This document shows, in pieces, positions 8,978 to 15,262 of a stretch of DNA of 64,000 bases (its first letter is position 1; every line of letters starts with the position of its first letter). This DNA comes from Prochlorococcus marinus XMU1408 (GTDB taxonomy: Bacteria; Cyanobacteriota; Cyanobacteriia; PCC-6307; Cyanobiaceae), in contig NZ_QJUE01000001.1 in NCBI RefSeq assembly GCF_003208055.1, positions 62,001 through 126,000 of the forward strand, given 5' to 3'. Made by a program: the position numbers and the translations under genes. The notes below the pieces were generated by a model that searched no databases, had not been told where the DNA came from, and saw only the letters and a list, made by a program, of their open reading frames with translations.

Positions 8978-9070
8978 CGTATGTGAGGAGTTGAGATCCT
9001 CCGCAGTGGAAACAAGGAAACACTTGCGACTGATCTTCAAAAAGACCTGTTTTAGACAGGTCTTTTTTTT
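8978..9070 (+). ncRNA. Yfr2-type small RNA, copy A
   Basis: It starts ATGTGAGGAGTTGAGATCCT, where GAGGA/TCCTC forms a stem, then GCAGTGGAAACAAGGAAACA and CTTGC, the second hairpin with the GGAAACAAGGAAACA loop I recall as the hallmark of the Yfr2 family. A perfect terminator follows (AGACCTG TTTTAGA CAGGTCT then T8). Yfr2 RNAs are abundant in picocyanobacteria and have been proposed to pair with Yfr1. It lies 86 nt downstream of the Yfr1-like RNA. Confidence 0.75.
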
Positions 9071-9532
9071 GCTTCATTAAATACTTAGTACCAAAAATAC
9101 CTAAAGAAGATATTAATAAATTCTCAGGTACTAAATCATAGGCATTAGAACGCTAGTGTAAAGAAAATAAATTCCTTGCGATTCCTCCGTAGAAACACTC
9201 AAAACGTAAAAAGAAAAATATATATTTAATTTATAGCTACTTTTAGTAGTTAATTCTATTCACAATCTATAGCTCCTCAAACAAAAAATTATTTATGACA
9301 AGGTTCTCAGGGGATGATTTATCGAAACAAACGTGTCACAAACTGAAAAAGCACCTCAATAAAAAAGATAAGTTCTATTGTACGAGTTTATTTTATTAAT
9401 AATCCTAGAAAGTTCAGTGAAAATATTAGTTAATCTCGCTCTATCAGTGATAAATAATTTCAGAAAGAAATAATAAGAATCAAAAATAGTAGTAAAATAA
9501 AATGAACCAAAAGAAAGAAAACATAAGCGAAG
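9071..9532. other. Intergenic region before the TPR-methyltransferase gene
   Basis: AT-rich; contains one TTTTAGTAGT box at 9241. No open frame or clear RNA fold is seen. Confidence 0.5.
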
Positions 9533-11719
9533 ATGGATAGTTCTAGTCAAGAAGGAGAAGTAAAGAAGAAAATTAATGAGATAAAAACATTTCCAGTTCC
9601 ATTAACTATAGGAGAAATTAAAGAAAATATTATTATTAATACTAATAAACCTAATCAACTTTCTAAAGAAGAAATAATTAATCAAGCATATAAGTTTCAT
9701 TCAATAGGAAACATTTCAAAAGCAAGCAAATATTATCAATATTTTATCAATCAAGGATTCAAAGATCATAGGGTTTTTTCTAATTATGGATCCTTATTAG
9801 AATCCCTTGGTAAATTACAAGAAGCAAAATTATATACTAGTAAAGCCATTGAATTGAATCCTAATTTCGCAAAAGCGCATTACAATTTAGGAACTATATT
9901 GACTGATCTTGGCAAATTACAAGAAGCAGCATTGTCATTCCGTAAAGCAATTAAACTCAATCCTGGTTTCGCGAAGGCTCATTCCAATCTGGGAAACATA
10001 TTGAACGATCTTGGCAAATTACAAGAAGCAGCATTATCATTCCGCAAAGCAATTAAACTCAATCCTGATTTTGCGAAGGCTCATTCCAATCTGGGAAAAA
10101 TATTGAATGATCTTGGAGATCAAGAAGGAGCATTTGATTCTTATCTGAAAGCAATTGATATCAATCCAAAAAATTCCAATATTTACTCCTCAATTACTAG
10201 ATTTTTACAAGAGTCAGATCCAGCACATTTAAATAAATCTAAATTGAAAAAAATATTAAATATTCTACTAGAAAAAAACAATGTGTCCCATCAAGAATTA
10301 TTAAGACCATTTAATTTTTTATATAGCAATCAAATAATAAATAATATAAAAAAAACAGATCAAGACTTTTCCAAATTAGAATTACTTATTAAAGATAAAA
10401 TTATAATTAATGCACTTAAAAAGATTATATTTTGTGATCTTAAGTTGGAATCAATACTTACCGAAGTAAGAAAAAATATATGCTATCGTATTGCAAAAAA
10501 TACCGAAAATATAAATTACTCGGAATTACAATTTATTATTGCATTAGGAGAGCAATGCTTTTTTAATGAATATATTTATTCAATCACAGAAAAAGAAAAA
10601 ATATGTATTAATATTATCATAAAAAAATGTAGAGATGGGGAATTAAATGAAAGAACAATTGCCATTTTATCTTGTTATTTTCCACTATATAAACTTATTG
10701 AACATATAGAGTCTTTAAAATCATTTAATTCTGCAGATATAAATTTTCAACAATTATTGAGATTTCAAATTTCAGAACCCCTAAAAGAAATTCAAATATC
10801 TAAAAATATCAAAAAATTAGGTTCTATCAATGATAGTATCTCTCAAAAAGTAAAAACACAATATGAAAAAAATCCATATCCTAGATGGCGATTTGGAAAT
10901 CCTTCAACCAAAAAAAAGGTTTCTATTATACAAGCAATAAATAATGAAATCAAACCTAATTCTATTAGTTATAATATAAGAGATAGTAAACTAAAAGTTC
11001 TAATTGCGGGGTGTGGAACAGGTCAGCAGATTTTAAATACACAAATTTATAAGAATGCTCATTTTAGTTGTATAGACTTAAGTTTATCTAGTTTATCTTA
11101 TGCTCAAAGGAAGATAAATGAATTGGGTATTAAGAATGTTAAACTAATTGAAATGGATATCTTAGAAGTTGGTTTATTAGAAGAGCAATTTGATATTATT
11201 GAATGTGGAGGTGTTCTACATCACATGGAAAATCCTTCAAAAGGATTGAAAGCATTATTAGGTGTTTTAAAAAAGACTGGATTCCTTAAGTTAGGTTTGT
11301 ATAGTGAATTAGCAAGACAAAATATAATCCAGGCAAGAAATTATATTGCTAGCAAAAAAATTCAAGCAAATGAGGATAGTATTCGTGATTTTAGAGAAAG
11401 AATTATTTCAGGGAAATTGAAAAATTTAAACTCATTAACAACATGTAAAGACTTTTATTCATTATCGGAATTCCGTGATCTTTGCTTCCACAGCAAAGAA
11501 CATAGATTCACAATTAATCAGCTACATGAAACTCTCAAATCTAATAAATTAAAATTTCTTGGATTCTTACTTCCAAAGCCAGTAAAATCTTCCTACAAGC
11601 AATATTTCCCAGAAGATAAGAAGCAAATAAACTTACAAAACTGGACAAAGTTTGAAGAAAAAAATCCTAACACTTTCAAAGCAATGTATCAATTCTGGAC
11701 TTGTAAAACAGAGATTTGA
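9533..11719 (+). CDS. TPR protein with C-terminal SAM-dependent methyltransferase domain
   Basis: 728 residues. Header (TFPVPLTIGEIKEN, IINQAYKFHSIGNISKASKYY, FKDHRVFSNYG), TPR units about 80-225, and an unassigned helical middle (225-435). Then KVKTQYEKNPYPRWRFG precedes a Rossmann methyltransferase with motif I VLIAGCGTGQQIL (about 488-500), an acidic end of strand 2 (FSCIDLS) and IECGGVLHHMENPSKGL (about 555-571). The NPYPRW lead-in is typical of the class I methyltransferases found fused to TPRs. Substrate unknown; a protein or glycan acceptor is likely by analogy with its sister genes. Confidence 0.85.
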   Translation: MDSSSQEGEVKKKINEIKTFPVPLTIGEIKENIIINTNKPNQLSKEEIINQAYKFHSIGNISKASKYYQYFINQGFKDHRVFSNYGSLLESLGKLQEAKLYTSKAIELNPNFAKAHYNLGTILTDLGKLQEAALSFRKAIKLNPGFAKAHSNLGNILNDLGKLQEAALSFRKAIKLNPDFAKAHSNLGKILNDLGDQEGAFDSYLKAIDINPKNSNIYSSITRFLQESDPAHLNKSKLKKILNILLEKNNVSHQELLRPFNFLYSNQIINNIKKTDQDFSKLELLIKDKIIINALKKIIFCDLKLESILTEVRKNICYRIAKNTENINYSELQFIIALGEQCFFNEYIYSITEKEKICINIIIKKCRDGELNERTIAILSCYFPLYKLIEHIESLKSFNSADINFQQLLRFQISEPLKEIQISKNIKKLGSINDSISQKVKTQYEKNPYPRWRFGNPSTKKKVSIIQAINNEIKPNSISYNIRDSKLKVLIAGCGTGQQILNTQIYKNAHFSCIDLSLSSLSYAQRKINELGIKNVKLIEMDILEVGLLEEQFDIIECGGVLHHMENPSKGLKALLGVLKKTGFLKLGLYSELARQNIIQARNYIASKKIQANEDSIRDFRERIISGKLKNLNSLTTCKDFYSLSEFRDLCFHSKEHRFTINQLHETLKSNKLKFLGFLLPKPVKSSYKQYFPEDKKQINLQNWTKFEEKNPNTFKAMYQFWTCKTEI

Positions 11720-12070
11720 CTACTTCCAGAACATAAAAATATTTGATTTTGTAGAGAAAACTATCCGTCTAGATTGTCTCCTATAGAGACACTATTAATG
11801 TCAAAAATAAACCAATGACACTTACTTATTTAAAGTATGACTACTTTCTATAGACGTTTATTCCTACTGAATACTTCTAAACCCAAATATTTCTTATAAT
11901 ACTATCTTTCACTCGACAAATTTAGCATTAGCGAAGATATACAAAATATTTTGATTTTTATACACCTAGCACTTTGTATTAGTTGCTTTTATAAAGCTAG
12001 TCGTAAATTATGCAAATTTCTAATTAAAAAATTTTTCTGTTGTTGAACTTTTTAGAAATTGATTACACAA
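11720..12070. other. Intergenic region between TPR gene and cassette region
   Basis: AT-rich, no convincing open frame. A short hairpin-forming stretch (TTGTCTCCTATAGAGACACT) near 11776 could end the preceding transcript but lacks a T-run. Confidence 0.45.
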
Positions 12071-12075
12071 GAAAA

Positions 12076-12155
12076 AACAGAACGCGTCCTCAACAAAATC
12101 ATTTCTGCAATAGAGAAAGACCCTTAGTAGCACTGTTCGGCAAGAGGTTTTTCTT
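12076..12155 (+). ncRNA. Degenerate Yfr1-like hairpin, copy D
   Basis: CAGAA / TTCTG stem around loop CGCGTCCTCAACAAAATCA, followed by AGACCC...GAGGTTTTTC, a weak terminator. It aligns with copy C (13126) better than with A and B: both read TCCT-AC-AAAAT in the loop and AGAGA after the stem. The Yfr1 motif is broken (TCCTCAAC), so this is either a diverged RNA with other targets or a relic. Confidence 0.4.
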
Positions 12156-12177
12156 TTGAGGAGTAATCAGTGTTAAT

Positions 12178-12256
12178 GCTTTAGGGTTTTTAGCCTATAG
12201 ATATTTTTAATTAGAAGGAATAGATATAAATCAAAGCACTATTAGGAGGTCAAGCC
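12178..12256 (+). promoter_or_regulatory. Cassette leader and RBS, copy 2
   Basis: CTTTAGGGTTTTTAGCCTAT (upstream box and -10-like CTATAGAT), GGAATAGATATAAATCAAAG, then TTAGGAGGTCAAGCC directly before the ATG. It is nearly identical to 14448-14525. The conserved spacing suggests a promoter plus leader copied together with the gene; AGGAGG is an exceptionally strong Shine-Dalgarno for this window. Confidence 0.65.
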
Positions 12257-12442
12257 ATGTCATGCGGTAATCCTTTTAAACATGCAATCGAAGACGTAAA
12301 AAAAACATTCTCGAAATCGTGTGGAGTTCCTATCCAAGGGAACGATTGGTGTGATCTTGTTTTTAATTATGAAACTGATTTTGATGAGGTTGATTACGAG
12401 AATGAATGTTTACAGTTTGGCAACTGCTCATTTGACTACTAA
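12257..12442 (+). CDS. Cassette peptide, copy 2
   Basis: 61 residues starting MSCGNPFKHAIEDVKKTFSK. Conserved core GVPIQGNDWCDL, then an acidic Asp/Glu-rich tail and FGNCSFDY. Five Cys in total. It is about 92 percent identical to the 14.5-kb copy. The protein is soluble and small, with no known family; the Cys and DW residues could bind metal or form disulfides, which is speculation. AGGAGG lies 8 nt upstream. It is followed by a frameshifted copy of the membrane-peptide gene. Confidence 0.8.
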   Translation: MSCGNPFKHAIEDVKKTFSKSCGVPIQGNDWCDLVFNYETDFDEVDYENECLQFGNCSFDY

Positions 12443-12471
12443 AAAATATTAAATTCACAAGAGGTCTAATC

Positions 12472-12604
12472 ATGCAAGCAACCCGTAGTTAGATCTAATG
12501 GATCTAATACTCTCTCATCAATCTTTCTTTGGTTTTCTGTCCTTTTAATCTCACTTGGAACACTCCCTCATATAGTGCCTTATTACTTTCAGTTGAAATA
12601 TTGA
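12472..12604 (+). pseudogene. Frameshifted copy of the 44-residue cassette membrane peptide
   Basis: The DNA aligns along its whole length with the intact gene at 14741, but two bases are missing after the sixth codon. The frame therefore reads MQATRS then TAG, while the rest (the SSIFLWFSVLL-type segment) sits in another frame. The AGAGG site upstream remains. Confidence 0.8.
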
Positions 12605-12698
12605 GGTAAAAAGTTTGTTGTTCTTCCTACTTTTGCAATTGCTCATCATTTTGTCTTTTTAATAGTGACAAAAGATTCATACAGGAGTAGAAAAGGAA

Positions 12699-12772
12699 TA
12701 ACAGAACAACTCCTCACACAATCGTTCTGTTGCAAAAAAGCACTCCACTTCACGTAAGTAGGGTGCTTTTTT
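12699..12772 (+). ncRNA. Yfr1-like small RNA, copy B (exact CTCCTCACAC motif)
   Basis: Hairpin ACAGAAC / GTTCTGT has loop AACTCCTCACACAATC, containing the exact Yfr1 core ACTCCTCACAC. The terminator AGCACTC...GGGTGCT plus TTTTTT follows at once, giving an RNA of roughly 75 nt. The loop can pair perfectly over 12 nt (TGTGAGGAGTTG) with the Yfr2-type RNA encoded about 120 nt downstream. ACAGGAGTAGAAAAG stands upstream as in copy A. Confidence 0.65.
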
Positions 12773-12837
12773 AGTGCCTGTGCCAATTCTTAAACCCACC
12801 TTTAAAGGGTTTAATCTAGATTCCATTCAATTATGTT

Positions 12838-12937
12838 TTGTTTGTGAGGAGTTGAGATCCTCCGCAGTGGAAACAAGGAAACACTTGCGACTGATCTCAC
12901 AAAGAAACCGTCCTAACAGAACTGGGCGGTTTTTTTC
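12838..12937 (+). ncRNA. Yfr2-type small RNA, copy B
   Basis: Identical to copy A from GTGAGGAGTTGAGATCC to ACTTGCGACTGATC, including the GGAAACAAGGAAACA loop. The terminator differs: AACCGTCC...GGGCGGTT then T-run. Conservation of the RNA body with a divergent terminator points to selection on the body. It lies in tandem with Yfr1-like copy B, in the same strand order as pair A. Confidence 0.75.
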
Positions 12938-12958
12938 TGCCTTTTCTAGAGTGGTCTG

Positions 12959-13057
12959 ATGATATTTCCACCTCCACAAGTTGTTTTCGGGTTGCTGCTT
13001 TTATGTACAGCAGTTGTTTTTGATTTTCAATATCAGATACAACCCATTCAGAAATAG
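12959..13057 (+). CDS. Possible 32-residue membrane peptide
   Basis: MIFPPPQVVFG followed by a hydrophobic run (LLLLCTAVVF) and a short polar tail. No good RBS and no paralogue in the window; it may be chance. Confidence 0.25.
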   Translation: MIFPPPQVVFGLLLLCTAVVFDFQYQIQPIQK

Positions 13058-13125
13058 CAAAGACGGTGTTTGATTAGGAATAATTTCTGATGCTTCTACT
13101 TGCAGTTTTGATTAGAAAAGGAAAA

Positions 13126-13206
13126 GCAGAACAACTCCTTACCAAAATTAGTTCTGTAAACAGAGAGAGGGACTCAAGGTCGCTGAAGCAGCAGGGTCCC
13201 TTTCTT
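13126..13206 (+). ncRNA. Diverged Yfr1-like hairpin with terminator, copy C
   Basis: GCAGAAC / GTTCTGT stem with loop AACTCCTTACCAAAATTA, then GGGACTC...GGGTCCC and TTTCTT. The stem matches copies A and B, but the loop has CTCCTTACC in place of CTCCTCACAC, so any target set would differ. Confidence 0.5.
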
Positions 13207-13281
13207 AATGCTAAAAATAAGTAACTTGACTTACTAGACAAATATAGTACGTTTGTATTAGTTTAATCCCCATCACAAACG

Positions 13282-13317
13282 CAAAAGGAGGATCCAGTGA
13301 GCAGGATCCTTTTTTTG
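13282..13317 (+). terminator. Rho-independent terminator
   Basis: AGGATCC AGTGAGC A GGATCCT followed by T6: a 7-bp perfect stem with T-run. It separates the RNA cluster from the Cys-rich protein gene, whose RBS begins about 9 nt later. Confidence 0.8.
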
Positions 13318-13337
13318 TCTTCTACATGAGGAGGACT

Positions 13338-13622
13338 ATGGCATGGTCAAAGAAAGCAAGATTCTTATCACCTGTAGAGGTTCTGGAGAACCCTGAAGAG
13401 TGGGACTACTTCACTGACTTGGAACTTATGAAGTCCAGAGGTAGTTCGATTTGTATGACATGCGAACACTTCACTTACACCTGTGATAAGTCATGCGTAA
13501 CTCTTCTAACTTGTCCTCTTCATCAGCGTCTTATTCCTCAAGGTGAACACCTAACCAAGCGTTGTAGAAATTGGCAGCGAAAGAGAGTCCTTGATATTGG
13601 ACTGTGTCCTGAAGTCGCTTAA
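13338..13622 (+). CDS. Cys-rich small protein, possible zinc-binding
   Basis: 94 residues from MAWSKKARFL. GAGGAGG lies 5 nt before this ATG, so it is preferred over the in-frame ATG at 13326, which overlaps the RBS. It has seven Cys: CMTC, TYTCDKSC, LLTC near residues 35-57, KRC with the following RNW, and one near the C-terminus (GLCPEVA). The spacing resembles conserved picocyanobacterial hypotheticals with a Cys-x2-Cys...PLH...C-RNW pattern. Possible structural zinc site; function unknown. Confidence 0.75.
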   Translation: MAWSKKARFLSPVEVLENPEEWDYFTDLELMKSRGSSICMTCEHFTYTCDKSCVTLLTCPLHQRLIPQGEHLTKRCRNWQRKRVLDIGLCPEVA

Positions 13623-13651
13623 CTACCCACAAAATTATTTTCTAAAAATCA

Positions 13652-13888
13652 ATGAACTTAACTACCACTGCTGATTCCGTGATGATGTTTTGCATTCTCG
13701 CTTCAATGGCAATCTTTGATGCATTCTCAACTCTTCTTTCAATACTCAAGAAAGGAATATTTGTAGATCAAAGATCACTCCTGATGAAAAAGACCAATAG
13801 AGAATTAAAGGAAATGCTGGTTGGTGTAGAAAAAATTTCCAAACTGAATAAAAAACAATTAGTGGATTTGATATTGGTTGCTTTTTAG
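13652..13888 (+). CDS. Small membrane protein with C-terminal basic helix
   Basis: 78 residues; one N-terminal membrane helix (VMMFCILASMAIFDAF), then KKTNRELKEMLVGVEKISKL, a LEM/SAP-like helical tail of the kind I associate with picocyanobacterial hypotheticals. It begins 29 nt after the Cys-rich gene and is probably cotranscribed. Confidence 0.65.
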   Translation: MNLTTTADSVMMFCILASMAIFDAFSTLLSILKKGIFVDQRSLLMKKTNRELKEMLVGVEKISKLNKKQLVDLILVAF

Positions 13889-13892
13889 TAAG

Positions 13893-14063
13893 TCAGTCCC
13901 CTTTGTCATGAGTATCTCCTGAATAAGATTGAGTTCCTATCTCTGGTGGTGGATTATTTCCGAAGTCATCAACTAAAGCATCTGCCTCACTTGTAAAAAG
14001 TTTGGTGAACCATTGCTTAGTTGCAATAATTGCTGTCCAGATCTTGTCTCTTTTTCTGGTCAT
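13893..14063 (-). CDS. Small hypothetical protein next to inverted cassette module
   Basis: 56 residues from MTRKRDKIWTAIIATKQWF. TTGGAGG 8 nt upstream decides this start; the longer frame beginning MMDSK is translation of the terminator hairpin and is rejected. It has a basic N-terminus, a short hydrophobic patch and an acidic Pro-rich tail. It is transcribed out of the inverted cassette 3' module. No family recognised. Confidence 0.6.
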   Translation of the reverse strand: MTRKRDKIWTAIIATKQWFTKLFTSEADALVDDFGNNPPPEIGTQSYSGDTHDKGD

Positions 14064-14155
14064 AGATATACCTCCAAAGTAGTAAGGGGGCGAGATTTTG
14101 ATCGCCCCCTTTGAGTCCATCACTCCAGACCTAAGGAAGTGCGTTGACTCCTGAG
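14064..14155 (-). repeat. Inverted, internally deleted copy of the cassette 3' module
   Basis: On the minus strand it reads AGGAGTCAACGCACTTCC, then GATGGACTCAAAGGGGGCGA and the same GGGGGCGA/TCGCCCCC hairpin as at 4533. Compared with 4454 and 14996, the ~50 nt between AAAACAG and AGGAGTC are missing. Here it sits upstream of a gene rather than after one, so it may have moved, or act as an attenuator. Confidence 0.7.
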
Positions 14156-14209
14156 ACTGTTTTACTACTACTGAATGGAAATTGCTATGGGTAAGAACAC
14201 CAAAGTATT

Positions 14210-14300
14210 TCTACATTTGGGTTCTCTGTATAGATATTTTCTAATAAGCGGAGTAGACATAAATCAAGAGTCATCGCACTCTCGAAGATATTAAAAAAGG
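14210..14300 (+). promoter_or_regulatory. Diverged cassette leader
   Basis: TTTGGGTTCTCTGTATAGAT then GCGGAGTAGACATAAATC and TCATCGCACTC: the same box order as the other leaders with more substitutions. It leads into the structured region at 14312 rather than into a peptide gene. Confidence 0.5.
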
Positions 14301-14311
14301 GGAAATGTGCA

Positions 14312-14425
14312 TTGACTCTAAGGAGGCATCTCACACCTCCTGATGTGAACAGAGTCACCTTTCGTGCGGTCTCTGCAATGGTCGGAACAACCCAAACCCC
14401 CTGATTTTTTCAGGGGTTTTTCTTT
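14312..14425 (+). ncRNA. Candidate small RNA with GGAGG/CCTCC hairpin and terminator
   Basis: CATTGACTCTAAGGAGGCAT continues to a GGAGG CATCTCACA CCTCC hairpin, then ACAGAGTCACC and GTGCGGTCTCTGC, and ends at CCCCTGATTTTTTCAGGGG TTTTT, a clean terminator. No open frame. A degenerate relative (GACTCTAAGTAGGAATC) sits in the 4-kb leader at about 4050. Loop CATCTCACA partly resembles the Yfr1 core. Probably an RNA gene of the cassette family. Confidence 0.5.
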
Positions 14426-14447
14426 ATGAGGACAATGAGATTTAATA

Positions 14448-14525
14448 CTTTAGGGTTTTTATCCTATAGATTTTTTGAATTAGGAGGAGTAGATATAAAT
14501 CAAGGCACTATTAGGAGGTCAAACC
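14448..14525 (+). promoter_or_regulatory. Cassette leader and RBS, copy 3 (best preserved)
   Basis: CTTTAGGGTTTTTATCCTAT with CTATAGAT as likely -10, then GGAGGAGTAGATATAAATC and TTAGGAGGTCAAACC before the ATG. Essentially the same as 12178-12256. Confidence 0.65.
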
Positions 14526-14711
14526 ATGTCATGCGGTAATCCTTTTAAACATGCAATCGAAGACGTAAAGGAAACATTCTCGAAATCTTGTGGGGTTCCT
14601 ATCCAAGGAAACGATTGGTGCGATCTGGTTTCCAATTATGAAACTGATTTTGATGAAGTCGATTACGAGAATGAATGTTTGCAGTTTGGTAACTGCTCAA
14701 TGGACTACTAA
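14526..14711 (+). CDS. Cassette peptide, copy 3
   Basis: 61 residues, MSCGNPFKHAIEDVKETFSK...GVPIQGNDWCDLVS, ending FGNCSMDY. It differs from copy 2 by a few conservative or silent changes, which suggests purifying selection. It is followed 29 nt later by an intact membrane-peptide gene; this is the most complete cassette in the window. Confidence 0.85.
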   Translation: MSCGNPFKHAIEDVKETFSKSCGVPIQGNDWCDLVSNYETDFDEVDYENECLQFGNCSMDY

Positions 14712-14740
14712 AAAACATTGAACTAACAGGAGGTTTCACT

Positions 14741-14875
14741 ATGCAAGTAACCCGTAGTTTCCGATCCAATGGGTCGAATACTCTTTCATCAATCTTTCTT
14801 TGGTTTTCAGTCCTATTAATTTCCTTTGGAATGCTTCCACACTTAATTCCTTATTATTTTCAATTGAAATATTGA
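14741..14875 (+). CDS. 44-residue cassette membrane peptide
   Basis: MQVTRSFRSNGSNTLSS then a hydrophobic helix (IFLWFSVLLISFGMLPHL) and a short IPYYFQLKY tail. CAGGAGG is 8 nt upstream. Single-pass, short, with a basic N-terminus, so probably N-in. The two-base deletion in the 12.5-kb copy and total loss in the 4-kb copy make this the only functional one here. Toxin-like peptides have this shape, but nothing else in the sequence proves such a role. Confidence 0.7.
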   Translation: MQVTRSFRSNGSNTLSSIFLWFSVLLISFGMLPHLIPYYFQLKY

Positions 14876-14885
14876 GGTAAAAAGA

Positions 14886-14948
14886 ATGATTCTCGATCTT
14901 CTCAAACTAATCCTCAGAAAGCACAAAGATTATTGGGTCGTTGGTTAA
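14886..14948 (+). CDS. Possible 20-residue peptide after the membrane peptide
   Basis: MILDLLKLILRKHKDYWVVG, starting 10 nt after the previous stop, which itself overlaps a TGAGGT site. The 4-kb cassette has the same start but a stop after four codons. It may be translated, or simply be leader for the terminator module. Confidence 0.3.
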   Translation: MILDLLKLILRKHKDYWVVG

Positions 14949-14995
14949 ACAGGAGTTTTTTCTCATGTGCACCTGATCTGAATTTGTTAGAAATG

Positions 14996-15106
14996 AATTA
15001 GGAGTCACAGCACCTTCTGTGGGTCAAAGTTCAATAAAGGATGGAAATTTAGTTCAGTCAGTTGAGTGCTTGACTCAAAGGGAGCGACCAAAATCTCGCT
15101 CCCTTA
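14996..15106 (+). terminator. Cassette 3' module and terminator, copy 3
   Basis: AGGAGTCACAGCACC... to GGGAGCGACCAAAATCTCGC and TCCC then TTATTTC. The hairpin arms co-vary with the 4-kb copy (GGGGGCGA to GGGAGCGA, matched by TCGCTCCC), which keeps the stem intact and indicates selection for the structure. Confidence 0.8.
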
Positions 15107-15136
15107 TTTCATGCAAACTTTTAGGTTGACTAATAC

Positions 15137-15262
15137 TTATTTGAGAAATGGAAGCAACTTGCTGAAGGTCGATGGAAACGAACCAACAATAAGTGCCACT
15201 GCTCCAAGAACAACTGCCACGATTGCTGTATCTACCAAAAGGTCTTTCCAGTTGTATTTCAT
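15137..15262 (-). CDS. 41-residue membrane peptide
   Basis: MKYNWKDLLVDTAIVAVVLG followed by AVALIVGSFPSTFSKLLPFLK: one membrane helix. Its ATG overlaps the TGA of the upstream gene (ATGA), so it is probably translated by coupling and encodes a partner subunit. Homologues unknown to me. Confidence 0.6.
   Translation of the reverse strand: MKYNWKDLLVDTAIVAVVLGAVALIVGSFPSTFSKLLPFLK

Noticed and set aside
9356-9550. 64-residue minus-strand frame at the start of the TPR-methyltransferase gene
   Set aside because: It lies antisense to the AT-rich leader and first codons of a real gene; hydrophobic composition without RBS.
12774-12959. 61-residue frame across the Yfr2-type RNA copy B
   Set aside because: Its middle is translation of the conserved RNA (GEELR...); copy A has no matching frame, so conservation is at RNA level.
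8818-13206. CRISPR array in the repeat-rich 8.8-13.2 kb region
   Set aside because: Repeats are few, far apart and carry terminators; no regular repeat-spacer spacing and no cas genes.
14063-14123. N-terminal extension (MMDSKGAIKISPPYYFGG) of the 56-residue gene
   Set aside because: It translates the terminator hairpin; the strong RBS lies just before the internal ATG at 14063.
12178-15106. Insertion sequence or transposon as carrier of the cassette
   Set aside because: No transposase, no terminal inverted repeats and no target duplications were found around any of the copies.
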